Shown here: positions 1-7,215 of the stretch, in pieces
Layout: every line of letters begins with the position of its first letter
Numbering within the stretch: the first letter of the stretch is position 1
Assembly: GCA_035628645.1 (NCBI GenBank)
Contig: DASPJL010000172.1
Coordinates: 1 to 26,565 of the forward strand
DNA length: 26,565 nucleotides
Origin: DASPJL01 sp035628645
GTDB lineage: Bacteria > Bacteroidota > Bacteroidia > Cytophagales > Cyclobacteriaceae
Direction of reading: 5' to 3'
Program-made: the position numbers and the translations under genes
The notes under the pieces: generated by a model
What the model was told of the DNA's origin: nothing
The model's input: the letters and a program-made list of their open reading frames with translations, nothing else
Databases searched by the model: none

Positions 1-1
1 A

Positions 2-823
2 CTTACAAAAAATATTTTTGCAGGTGAATATCATAGTGCTTTTAAGGGGAAAGGGATGACATTTAGTGATGTAAGGGCCTATCAGCCTGGCGACGATATC
101 AGAACCATTGACTGGAAATTAACTGCAAAGTATCAGAATCCTTTCGTTAAACTTTTTACGGAAGAAAGAGAGCTAACGATAATTCTTTTAATAGATGTAA
201 GTGCTTCCCAGGCTTTTGGAACTCAACAACAGATTAAACAGCAACTTGTTGCAGAGCTGGCGGCAGTGCTGTCTTTTTCAGCCATTCAGAATAATGACAA
301 AATAGGGGTGATCTTTTTTACAGATAAAGTTGAAAAGTTTATTCCTCCCAAAAAAGGTAAATCTCATGCACTTAAGATAATCAGGGACCTTATTGATTTC
401 AAACCTACCAATAAAGGCACTAACCTTTCTACAGCTTTAAATTATTTGAATAATATTATAAAAAGAAGGAGCGCAGCATTCATAATAAGTGATTTCCTGG
501 ATAATACTTTTGAAAAGGCTATAAAAATAGCAGGCTTAAAGCATGACCTGGTAGCGCTTCAGGTTTATGATCCTGCCGAACAGATCTTTCCTGATGCCGG
601 ATTGGTAAGACTTCAGGATTCGGAGACAGGAGAGATTGTTATTTTGGATTCTTCATCCAGGTTTGTAAAAAAGCATTTGTCTGAGATGTGGGAGTTAAGA
701 AGAAAAAGGCTAAAAGAACTGTTTACTAAATGCAATATTGATTACATTGAGCTAAAGACAAACGAATCTTATATAAAACCATTGATGAGCTTATTTAAGA
801 AACATGAGAGGTTGAGAAAATAA
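2..823 (+). CDS. DUF58 domain protein (5' end outside window)
   Basis: The frame is open from base 2, and residues upstream of the first ATG (position 56) read as normal DUF58 sequence (LTKNIFAGEYHSAFKGKG), so the gene starts before the window. The visible part has the DUF58 signature: an R-x-Y-x-P-G-D-D stretch followed by IDWKLTA, then a von Willebrand A-like fold with LLIDVSAS and a later AFIISDF strand. In the Bacteroidota, DUF58 proteins lie between a MoxR AAA+ ATPase and the Bat proteins. They are thought to work with the MoxR chaperone in assembling or activating envelope or VWA complexes; the exact substrate is not known. The stop is 2 bases before the next gene, so it belongs to the same operon. 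MoxR is presumably just upstream but cannot be seen here. Confidence 0.9.
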   Translation, partial: LTKNIFAGEYHSAFKGKGMTFSDVRAYQPGDDIRTIDWKLTAKYQNPFVKLFTEERELTIILLIDVSASQAFGTQQQIKQQLVAELAAVLSFSAIQNNDKIGVIFFTDKVEKFIPPKKGKSHALKIIRDLIDFKPTNKGTNLSTALNYLNNIIKRRSAAFIISDFLDNTFEKAIKIAGLKHDLVALQVYDPAEQIFPDAGLVRLQDSETGEIVILDSSSRFVKKHLSEMWELRRKRLKELFTKCNIDYIELKTNESYIKPLMSLFKKHERLRK

Positions 824-825
824 TA

Positions 826-1788
826 ATGAGAGAGATAATTAGGCTTACAGTTACATTCTTATGCATGTTTGTGCTAATGCATACTTCCTTTTCTCAGGAA
901 ATTAAAGCATCGCTCCAAATAGATTCCGCTCAAATTGAAATAGGGGAGCAGGTAAAAGCTGTTCTAAGTATAGAAGTAGATACAGCCGTAGAAGTTAAGT
1001 TTCCCTCGCTCAATAAATTTATCACCGATCAATTGGAAATCGTGGAGGTTTCTAAAATCGAAACCCGGAAAAATGACGGCAATAAGATCTTAAGTCAAAC
1101 TTTAACAATTACTTCGTTTGACTCTGGCAACCATGCAATTCCGGTCTTTGAATTTATATTGGAAACAAGGAATGAGTCTGTAGATACCGTATTTAGTAAT
1201 GCTGCTTTTTTAGCTGTTAAATATCCTCCTGTAGATACCACTGCAGACATTATGGATGTGAAGGCGCCATTGGATACCCCTTTCAAAAACAGGGAAATCT
1301 GGAGTTACCTAAATTACCTTCTATATGGCATTATCATTATTGTAGGCGCGCTTATAGGATATCAGTACTATAAGTTAAATAAACCTAAGCCAAAACTGGC
1401 TATGGCTGAACCTCCCGCACCAGAATTGCCGGAAACCATTGCAATAAGATCTTTGGAAGATTTAAACAGGAATAAGAACTGGGACACTGAAGACGGTTTA
1501 AAAGATTTTTATGAAGAAGTATCTTTTATTTTGAGGAAATACATCCAGGGAAGGTTTAAAATGATGGCATTAGAAAGGACTTCAAATGAAATTTTAAAAG
1601 ATATTAAAAACAGGGCTTTGGACAAAGAGTTATATAATTCTTTAAACCAGGTTTTATTATTAAGCGATTTTGTTAAATATGCTAAATACAGATCTTCTAA
1701 AGAGGAAAATGTCAAAAGCCTGGAGAACGCCTTTTTATTCGTAAATAAAACAAAGGGCGCACAAATCAAGGAGCAACGCAATGTTTGA
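826..1788 (+). CDS. BatD-like membrane protein of the Bat operon
   Basis: A 320-residue protein with an N-terminal signal peptide (cleavage likely after HTSFSQ). An extracytoplasmic beta-rich domain follows (the SAQIEIGEQVKAVLSI stretch is typical of BatD-like N-termini). One transmembrane helix lies at about residues 161-182, then a cytoplasmic helical tail of about 110 residues containing FYEEVSFILRKYIQGRF and a later SDFVKYAKY motif. This tail resembles the C-terminal part of BatD and DUF4381-type proteins. It lies 2 bases after the DUF58 gene and overlaps batA by 8 bases, so it is surely cotranscribed. The role is inferred as an envelope partner of the VWA proteins. It is much shorter than full BatD, so it should not be called batD outright. 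Confidence 0.8.
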   Translation: MREIIRLTVTFLCMFVLMHTSFSQEIKASLQIDSAQIEIGEQVKAVLSIEVDTAVEVKFPSLNKFITDQLEIVEVSKIETRKNDGNKILSQTLTITSFDSGNHAIPVFEFILETRNESVDTVFSNAAFLAVKYPPVDTTADIMDVKAPLDTPFKNREIWSYLNYLLYGIIIIVGALIGYQYYKLNKPKPKLAMAEPPAPELPETIAIRSLEDLNRNKNWDTEDGLKDFYEEVSFILRKYIQGRFKMMALERTSNEILKDIKNRALDKELYNSLNQVLLLSDFVKYAKYRSSKEENVKSLENAFLFVNKTKGAQIKEQRNV

Positions 1789-2761
1789 AAATTTAACGTT
1801 TAAAGAACCGGAGTACTTTATTTTACTTATAATAATACCCATAATGCTTTTGTGGTATTTTATAAGGGAAAGAAGCAAAAAGGCGGCCTCTATTAAGGTT
1901 TCCGGAGTAGGATTATATGCAAAAGCTCCCAAAACCTTAAAACAACAGCTAAGACATTTGCCGCTGATTCTAAGATGTATAACAATTGCCTTGCTCATTG
2001 TCGTGTTGGCTCGTCCACAAATGCCAAAAAACTGGCGGGATATTGAAACGTTGGGAATTGATATAATTATCGCGCTGGATATTTCTACAAGCATGTTGGC
2101 CAAAGACTTTGAAGTAAACCGGATGGAAGCTTCCAAGGATGTAGCCAAGGAGTTTGTGCTTCAACGGAAAAATGACCGTATAGGACTGGTCTTATTTAGT
2201 GGACGAAGTTTTACGCAATTTCCCCTTACCACTGATCATGAAGTTTTGGTCAAACTGCTTTCTCAAGTCGAAACAGGCATGATCACTGACGGAACCGCCA
2301 TAGGTTTAGGACTTGCAAATGCCGTTAGAAATCTTAAAAACAGCTTTTCTAAAAATAAAGTAGTTATTCTTCTCACAGATGGCGTCAATAATTCAGGAAG
2401 TATTGATCCGCTGGACGCGGGGTTAATGGCCAGGGACTTGAATATCCGGGTTTATGCCATTGATATCAGGGAAAACGCTGAAATTATGAATGAATCAGCC
2501 ACCACAACTTCCCAGGGAGTAGACATGGGTGGACAGGTATTAAAAGAAATTGCCCGAATTACCGGGGGACAATATTTTACCAGCTCGGACAAGGCCGCTT
2601 TAAGAAGGGTCTACGATGAAATTGACAGGATTGAAAAATCCCGGATCAGTTCGAAAGATATCGGAACAAGAGACGCATTTACAAATTTTGCCATTTGCGC
2701 CCTCGTCGCTGTTTTTATTGAAATTGTGCTGGCAAGCACTATACTTAAAGGTTTACCGTAA
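1781..2761 (+). CDS. batA: BatA, VWA-domain inner-membrane protein
   Basis: A 326-residue protein with the BatA layout. A hydrophobic N-terminal helix (about residues 12-28) is followed by a second helix (about 60-78) ending in ARPQ. A von Willebrand A domain then carries the MIDAS metal-site motif D100-I-S102-T-S104, a conserved LFSGRSFTQFPLTTD stretch and a later LLTDG strand. A C-terminal helix (about 303-323) re-anchors it in the membrane. Bat proteins (Bacteroides aerotolerance) occur in MoxR-DUF58-BatABCD clusters and have been linked to oxygen tolerance and envelope stress; the molecular role is not settled. The start overlaps the upstream gene by 8 bases, and batB begins 7 bases after the stop, so translation is probably coupled. 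Confidence 0.92.
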   Translation: MFENLTFKEPEYFILLIIIPIMLLWYFIRERSKKAASIKVSGVGLYAKAPKTLKQQLRHLPLILRCITIALLIVVLARPQMPKNWRDIETLGIDIIIALDISTSMLAKDFEVNRMEASKDVAKEFVLQRKNDRIGLVLFSGRSFTQFPLTTDHEVLVKLLSQVETGMITDGTAIGLGLANAVRNLKNSFSKNKVVILLTDGVNNSGSIDPLDAGLMARDLNIRVYAIDIRENAEIMNESATTTSQGVDMGGQVLKEIARITGGQYFTSSDKAALRRVYDEIDRIEKSRISSKDIGTRDAFTNFAICALVAVFIEIVLASTILKGLP

Positions 2762-2768
2762 ATTAAAA

Positions 2769-3782
2769 GTGATATATAGGCTAGAAAATAAAGAGTTTTT
2801 ATGGATGCTTTTGCTGATTCCGGTTTTGATCGGAATTTGGTTTATCAATCAATGGCTTACTAAAAGAAGGCTGAAAAATATAGGAAGTCCTCAAATACTA
2901 TCGGTTATTTTACCTAAAGTCTCTTTTATTTATGCTGTAGTTAAATATAGTATTCTGGTTTTGGGGATAACAATTTTGATAATCGCCCTGACCAATCCTC
3001 AAACTGGCGAAGAAAGCACCACCTCAAGAACGGTAGGCTTTGAGGTAAACCTGGTTATAGATGTTTCCAATAGTATGTTGGCGGAAGACATAAAGCCAAG
3101 TAGGATGGAAGCCGTAAGAGAGATATCCTTTAAGCTAATAAATGGACTAAGGGATAACAGAATTGGGATAACAGTATTTGCCGGTGAGGCTTTTAATCAG
3201 ATTCCACCAACTTCTGATGAAAATATTTTGGATGCAGTTCTTTCAACCCTATCGCCTGAAATTGTACCTACTCAAGGCTCTGACCTTAATAAAGCCTTGG
3301 AAATTGCACTTCAGAACTTTAATTTCCAGGAGAAAGACAGGAAATTTCTTATAGTCCTGACAGATGGGGAAAGCCATGAGGGCGATTTTATGGAAGCAGC
3401 AAAAAAGGCCGCCGAACAAGGCGTTGTAATTCATGTAATCGGCGTGGGTACCTCAAAAGGTGCTGTTGTACCGGTGAAATTAAGAAATGGGAAAAGCGTT
3501 TCATTGAAAGACAATCAGGGAAAAGTTGTAATCAGCGCACTGGATGAAGAATCTTTGCAGACATTGGCTCAGGAGGGGCAGGGGGTATATTCAAAAATCG
3601 ACGATGCTGACGGTATAAAGCGCATAATAAACGCAATAAATGGACACGATAAAAGGATTGTAACAGAAAAAATTTATTCTGAATACTCAAGTTACTTTCC
3701 TTATTTAATAGCAGCAGCCCTGGTTTTGATTCTTTTAGAATTTCTTATGCCTAAGTATAAATTAACCAGAAAGGGGGAATAA
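2769..3782 (+). CDS. batB: BatB, VWA-domain inner-membrane protein, GTG start
   Basis: The frame is open from 2616, but that upstream part lies inside batA and does not look like BatB. A GTG at 2769 gives 337 residues beginning (M)IYRLENKEFLWMLLLIPVL, which is how BatB proteins normally begin, so GTG is chosen. Helices lie at about residues 11-28 and 56-74. The VWA domain carries MIDAS D98-V-S100-N-S102, with FAGEAFNQIPPTSD and VLTDGESHEG further on. A C-terminal helix near residues 314-331 ends the protein. It is paired with BatA in the same operon and likely forms a membrane VWA complex with it. It lies 7 bases after batA and 1 base before batC. There is no clear Shine-Dalgarno site, as is usual in this phylum. 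Confidence 0.9.
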   Translation: MIYRLENKEFLWMLLLIPVLIGIWFINQWLTKRRLKNIGSPQILSVILPKVSFIYAVVKYSILVLGITILIIALTNPQTGEESTTSRTVGFEVNLVIDVSNSMLAEDIKPSRMEAVREISFKLINGLRDNRIGITVFAGEAFNQIPPTSDENILDAVLSTLSPEIVPTQGSDLNKALEIALQNFNFQEKDRKFLIVLTDGESHEGDFMEAAKKAAEQGVVIHVIGVGTSKGAVVPVKLRNGKSVSLKDNQGKVVISALDEESLQTLAQEGQGVYSKIDDADGIKRIINAINGHDKRIVTEKIYSEYSSYFPYLIAAALVLILLEFLMPKYKLTRKGE

Positions 3783-3783
3783 C

Positions 3784-4329
3784 ATGTATAGATTTATCCT
3801 TATCGTTTTATTGGCAGGCATTTTATTTGATTTTTCATTTGCCCAATCGGCAAGAAAAATCAACAGGGAAGGCAATGAATTCTATAAAAACGGAGAGTAT
3901 GAAAAAGCAGCAAGAAATTATGAAAAGGCTTTCGCTCAGAATAAAAACTTGATTGAAGCTTCTTATAACCTGGCTTTAAGTTATTATAGGCAAGAAAAAT
4001 ATAATGAGGCAATTACGCAATCAAAAAAGACCCTTTCAAGGACATCGGACAAGGAACTTTTGTCTAAGCTTTACCATAATTTAGGCAACAGTTATTTGAA
4101 GGTAAATAAGTTAAAAGAAAGTATAGATTCCTATCAAAATTCCCTTCGTATAAATCCCGGGGACAAAGAAACCAGGTATAATTTAACTTATGCGATGTTA
4201 AAGTATAAAGCAAGCCAAAAGGAACAGAATACCAAGGATTTGCTGGATAGAATAGAGCAGGAGGAAAAATTTTCCCAACAATTCAGGAGGAGAAACAGGA
4301 ATAGGGGTAAGGAGGTTAAGAATTGGTAA
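3784..4329 (+). CDS. batC: BatC, secreted TPR protein, short form
   Basis: A 181-residue protein with a signal peptide (MYRFILIVLLAGILFDFSFA, cleavage near Q). About three tetratricopeptide repeats follow: GNEFYKNGEYEKAARNYEKA, ASYNLALSYYRQEKYNEAI, and LGNSYLKVNKLKESIDSYQ with INPGDKETRYNLTYAM. Family BatC proteins usually have a long Gln/Asp-rich linker before a conserved C-terminal segment. Here the linker is almost absent, but the terminal LLDRIEQEEKF...KEVKNW segment is kept. TPRs suggest a periplasmic scaffold for the BatA/BatB complex. It starts 1 base after batB. No batD or batE follows: the next gene is a tRNA on the other strand, so the operon ends here. Confidence 0.85.
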   Translation: MYRFILIVLLAGILFDFSFAQSARKINREGNEFYKNGEYEKAARNYEKAFAQNKNLIEASYNLALSYYRQEKYNEAITQSKKTLSRTSDKELLSKLYHNLGNSYLKVNKLKESIDSYQNSLRINPGDKETRYNLTYAMLKYKASQKEQNTKDLLDRIEQEEKFSQQFRRRNRNRGKEVKNW

Positions 4330-4496
4330 ATTATTATTTTTAAATGATAACCATAATTCCTTAATTTAATATTTCTAATATAATTGAACCGGATTTTTAC
4401 AGCCTTTTAGTTTCCATTTGGTTGACTTTAATAGAGCACCAATGAGCAGGTAAGAATTAGAAATTTAAGGAGAAGGAATAAACTGGGAAGAGAAAG

Positions 4497-4570
4497 TAGC
4501 GGGGAGCGGAATCGAACCGCCGACCTTAGGGTTATGAATCCTACGCTCTAACCATCTGAGCTACCCCGCC
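4497..4570 (-). tRNA. tRNA-Met (anticodon CAU)
   Basis: The minus strand folds as a 74-nt cloverleaf. The acceptor is GGCGGGG/CCCCGCT (terminal G-U pair) with discriminator A. The D arm is GCTC...GAGC, the anticodon stem TAGGA/CCCTA with loop TTCATAA, and the T arm GGCGG-TTCGATT-CCGCT. CCA is not encoded. A CAU anticodon can also belong to the isoleucine tRNA read after lysidine modification. The overall sequence resembles Bacteroidota elongator Met tRNAs, and it is not initiator-like because the first acceptor pair is G-U rather than C-A. The last anticodon-stem pair is an A-C mismatch. Confidence 0.9.
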
Positions 4571-4581
4571 GTTTGAGGTTG

Positions 4582-4615
4582 CAAATGTAGAAAATATTCA
4601 TAAATAAATAACAAG
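4582..4615 (-). promoter_or_regulatory. Probable promoter of tRNA-Met
   Basis: On the minus strand TACATTTG (4582-4589) matches the Bacteroidota -7 box TAnnTTTG exactly and lies 11 bases upstream of the mature tRNA 5' end. A TTG at 4612-4614 is a possible -33 element, but the 22-base gap is longer than the usual 19-20. Confidence 0.5.
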
Positions 4616-4686
4616 TTTATCAGTGAAAGTTTTTTTTGGCGATTTAAATATATATATTACAATTATTTAGAGAGAAATAAAAAATT

Positions 4687-5079
4687 ATGAGCAAAAAGCA
4701 AAAATTTGAAGAAGAATATGAATTAAGAGCCTCTCCTAAAATGCTTTATCCATATTTAAATTCAGCCTCAGGGCTTTCCGTATGGTTTGCAGATGATGTG
4801 AAAGTTACCCCTGATAAAGTTTTCTTAATTGAGTGGGAGGGAGAAATACACAAAGCTAAAATCACTGCCCAAAAGCTAAATTCCTTTGTAAGGCTGGAAT
4901 TTCTGCCTAAACCGGAAGATACAGATCCTTCTTATATCGAATTTAAAATAGATACCAATGATTTAACTCAAACTACTTTTTTAAAAGTTGCTGATTATTC
5001 CGATATGGTAGATGATGAGGAGTTTCATGACCTATGGGATTTCCTTGTGTTAAAACTGAAAGAAATAGTAGGAGGGTAA
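4687..5079 (+). CDS. START-like domain protein
   Basis: A 130-residue soluble, acidic protein without signal or membrane segment. Its opening (KFEEEYELRASPKMLYPYLN) and the SGLSVWFADDV and FLIEWEGE stretches match the START-like/AHSA1-like alpha-beta fold found as a single small protein across the Bacteroidota. This fold makes a deep hydrophobic cavity and usually binds a lipid or other hydrophobic ligand; no ligand is known to me for this group. It stands alone, divergent from tRNA-Met, with intergenic DNA on both sides. The length fits the family. The family call is firm and the function unknown. Confidence 0.85.
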   Translation: MSKKQKFEEEYELRASPKMLYPYLNSASGLSVWFADDVKVTPDKVFLIEWEGEIHKAKITAQKLNSFVRLEFLPKPEDTDPSYIEFKIDTNDLTQTTFLKVADYSDMVDDEEFHDLWDFLVLKLKEIVGG

Positions 5080-5126
5080 TTATCACCGCACCTGAATAAT
5101 AAATTTAGAATTCCCTTCTTTATACA

Positions 5127-5151
5127 TATTTTTGCGCCTTTCCGTTAACGG
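5127..5151 (+). promoter_or_regulatory. Possible promoter with palindrome, upstream of the permease
   Basis: TATTTTTG (5127-5134) matches the TAnnTTTG -7 box. A perfect 10-base palindrome CCGTTAACGG (5142-5151) begins about where transcription would start. No convincing -33 TTTG is seen, so the promoter call is moderate. The resulting leader would be about 125 bases before the small ORF at 5269. The rest of 5080-5268 shows no gene; a 7-base inverted repeat GCATTCA/TGAATGC (near 5159 and 5213) could close a loop within the leader. Confidence 0.4.
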
Positions 5152-5268
5152 TACAAAGCATTCATTTAATAAAGCAATCATGTTAGGGTAGTTAGCGAAT
5201 AGGCTAATTACTGAATGCGTTACGAAACAAGTAGTGGCAATTAAAAAATATTTCACAAGCTTATAATT

Positions 5269-5352
5269 ATGAGCGATTTACAGAAAGTAAGTAATAAGTT
5301 CTCCGAGATTTCCTCAAATCTCGTTCCTCATACCCCAAACCTTTTCCAATGA
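5269..5352 (+). CDS. Candidate 27-residue small ORF overlapping the permease start
   Basis: An ATG at 5269 opens 27 codons (MSDLQKVSNK...PHTPNLFQ) that end at TGA 5350-5352. This overlaps the ATG of the permease gene in the classic ATGA arrangement. I do not recognise the peptide: it is hydrophilic with no membrane helix. The exact stop/start overlap suggests translational coupling, either as a leader peptide or as a small gene in its own right. A chance ORF of this size is possible, so confidence is low. Confidence 0.35.
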   Translation: MSDLQKVSNKFSEISSNLVPHTPNLFQ

Positions 5353-6761
5353 AGAAAATAGATAAGCTTATTCTGTCTTCCTTTATTGGTCCATTTATTC
5401 TTACGACCCTTGTTGTGGTTTTTATACTGCTGCTAACAACAATGCTTAGGTATTTTGATGAGTTTTTTGGTAAAGGGATAGAGTTCGGCGTGTTTTTAGA
5501 GATGTTTTTTTATTTTGCTTTAAATACCACTCCAGCAGCGCTTCCTTTAGCGGTTTTACTATCCTCGTTGATTACTTACGGAAACCTGGGTGAACATTAT
5601 GAATTGACGGCAATCAAGAGCGCGGGTATTTCTCTGACCCGGACCTTGCTGCCTATTTTTATTTTCGTGGTTGGTTTAACCATCGGTTCATTTTTCTTTA
5701 GTAACGATGTAGTTCCGAAAACAAACCTCAAAGCATATAGTGTGCTTTGGGATATAAAACAAAAAAAGCCGACCCTGGAGTTTAAAGAAGGGGCTTTTTA
5801 CAATGGACTTGATGGGTATAGTATAAAAATTGACAAAAAATTTAAAGACGAAAAGACTTTAAAGGGTCTGATGATATATGATCATACTGATTATATGGGC
5901 AATAATAAAGTGGTATTAGCAGATTCAGGAATAATGCAAACCATATACGATGAACAGTACCTCAGTATAGAGATGTTTAATGGTACCATTTTTTCGGAAA
6001 GCCAAAACCCTGGAGAGAGCAATAAACAATTTATCAGGAGTTCTTTTAAAAAGATGACTTCCATTTTCAGCCTAAAATCTTTTGAATTTTCTAAAACAAA
6101 AGAAGATCTTTTTGCCAACAACCGGCAAATGAAAAACATAAATGAGCTGGAAAAGGATGCGGACTCAATTAAAAACCTTAATAAAGATGTGTTAAAAGAA
6201 TTAATTGTGACGTTAAGGCAATATTATGCTTACCATACGCACAACCTGGATACCGTTAAAAAGTTTGTTCCACTGGATTCTGTAAAAAAACTTCAACAAT
6301 TTTCCACCAGTGATAAGGAAAAAATTCTTTCAACTGCCGCAGATGAGGCCCGAACCATAAAAAGTTCTTTGGCCTCCTATAAAGAAAGATTTAAAAGGAA
6401 CGACAGAGATGCCAATGCCTATAAAATAGAAAAATATAAAAAATATACAGGATCTTTGGCTTGCCTTGTTATGTTTTTAATCGGGGCGCCACTCGGATCA
6501 ATCATAAAAAAAGGCGGACTTGGAATTCCCGTTTTAATTTCAATTGCTTTTTTCATCATTTTCTATGTCCTTACCATTGTTTCTGAAAAATGGGCGAAAG
6601 AGGGGATAGTTGAGGTAGAATATTCCAGTTGGACAGCAAATGTAGTTTTATTGCCAATAGGTTTGTTTTTTCTGCGGCAAGCCAGAAATGATGCCCGGAT
6701 TTTTGATGCAGACGCCTATAATGTGTTCTGGAATAAAATTAAATCAAGATTCAAAAGGTAG
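5349..6761 (+). CDS. LptF/LptG-family permease (YjgP/YjgQ)
   Basis: A 470-residue inner-membrane protein with the LptF/G layout. Three N-terminal helices (about residues 12-34, 52-78 and 100-123) are followed by a long periplasmic beta-jellyroll with an inserted charged helical region (about 130-350) and three C-terminal helices (about 370-390, 395-415 and 430-448). The family signatures are the N-terminal MKKIDKLILSSFIGPF, the LPLAVLLSSLITYGNL loop that couples to the LptB ATPase, and SACLV-like/GAPLG-IIKKGG in the fourth helix. Together with LptB and a second permease it extracts lipopolysaccharide from the inner membrane towards the LptA/LptD bridge. Sequence alone does not tell LptF from LptG in this phylum, so no symbol is given. 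Its start overlaps the small ORF just upstream. Confidence 0.9.
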   Translation: MKKIDKLILSSFIGPFILTTLVVVFILLLTTMLRYFDEFFGKGIEFGVFLEMFFYFALNTTPAALPLAVLLSSLITYGNLGEHYELTAIKSAGISLTRTLLPIFIFVVGLTIGSFFFSNDVVPKTNLKAYSVLWDIKQKKPTLEFKEGAFYNGLDGYSIKIDKKFKDEKTLKGLMIYDHTDYMGNNKVVLADSGIMQTIYDEQYLSIEMFNGTIFSESQNPGESNKQFIRSSFKKMTSIFSLKSFEFSKTKEDLFANNRQMKNINELEKDADSIKNLNKDVLKELIVTLRQYYAYHTHNLDTVKKFVPLDSVKKLQQFSTSDKEKILSTAADEARTIKSSLASYKERFKRNDRDANAYKIEKYKKYTGSLACLVMFLIGAPLGSIIKKGGLGIPVLISIAFFIIFYVLTIVSEKWAKEGIVEVEYSSWTANVVLLPIGLFFLRQARNDARIFDADAYNVFWNKIKSRFKR

Positions 6762-6778
6762 ATTTATTTAACTAATTG

Positions 6779-6811
6779 TTTTGCAGATGCAATTAAATGT
6801 CCCTATTTTTG
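6779..6811 (+). promoter_or_regulatory. Promoter of rpsO (TTTTG-N20-TATTTTTG)
   Basis: TTTTG at 6779-6783 and TATTTTTG at 6804-6811, 20 bases apart, match the Bacteroidota -33/-7 consensus TTTG...TAnnTTTG. The box lies 40 bases before the rpsO ATG and shortly after the permease stop. Confidence 0.75.
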
Positions 6812-6851
6812 CGTTTAAATTTTTCCCATAAGTATTTAATTTTTATTTTAG

Positions 6852-7127
6852 ATGTATTTAAATCAAGAAAAAAAACAAGAATTGTTTGAAAAGCATGGAA
6901 GTTTAAGATCTAAAGCAGATACAGGTTCGGCAGAATCACAAGTTGCCCTATTTACCTATAGAATAAATCATTTAACTGATCATCTAAAAACCCACCCTAA
7001 AGATTTCTCAACACGTTTAGGACTATTAAAATTAGTAGGTAAGAGAAGGAGAATACTTGATCACTTGCACAAAACCGACATCGAAAGATACAGAAAGACA
7101 TTAGTGGAATTAGATTTAAGAAAATAA
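6852..7127 (+). CDS. rpsO: 30S ribosomal protein S15
   Basis: A 91-residue protein close to the usual 89 residues. It contains the S15 signature with TGSAESQVALFTYRINHLT, LKTHPKDFSTRLGLLKLVGKRR and the C-terminal LDHLHKTDIERYRKTLVELDLRK. It binds the central domain of 16S rRNA and helps start assembly of the small-subunit platform. It is followed by pnp, the same rpsO-pnp order known from many bacteria. A well-formed promoter lies upstream and a hairpin immediately after its stop, so it may be transcribed partly on its own. Confidence 0.97.
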   Translation: MYLNQEKKQELFEKHGSLRSKADTGSAESQVALFTYRINHLTDHLKTHPKDFSTRLGLLKLVGKRRRILDHLHKTDIERYRKTLVELDLRK

Positions 7128-7154
7128 AATTGGGGATAAAAATGTCCCCAATTT
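7127..7154 (+). terminator. Hairpin between rpsO and pnp (attenuator or processing site)
   Basis: Perfect 10-base arms AAATTGGGGA (7127-7136) and TCCCCAATTT (7145-7154) enclose an 8-base loop TAAAAATG. The left arm begins at the last base of the rpsO stop codon. Only TTT lies at the end of the right arm and the following CGTTATACTGC is not a U tract, so termination may be partial. In enterobacteria the rpsO-pnp gap carries a terminator and an RNase III site used in pnp autoregulation; a similar role here is inference. Confidence 0.7.
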
Positions 7155-7215
7155 CGTTATACTGCACTTTTTACAATACAATTCATATCTCTACTTATAA
7201 TTAAGAGCAAACCTT

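Noticed and set aside
1735..2148. 137-residue minus-strand ORF inside batA
   Set aside because: It is a shadow of batA, which has full domain support on the + strand.
4497..4570. tRNA-Ile2 (lysidine-modified CAU)
   Set aside because: Overall sequence fits elongator Met better, although a CAU anticodon alone cannot settle it.
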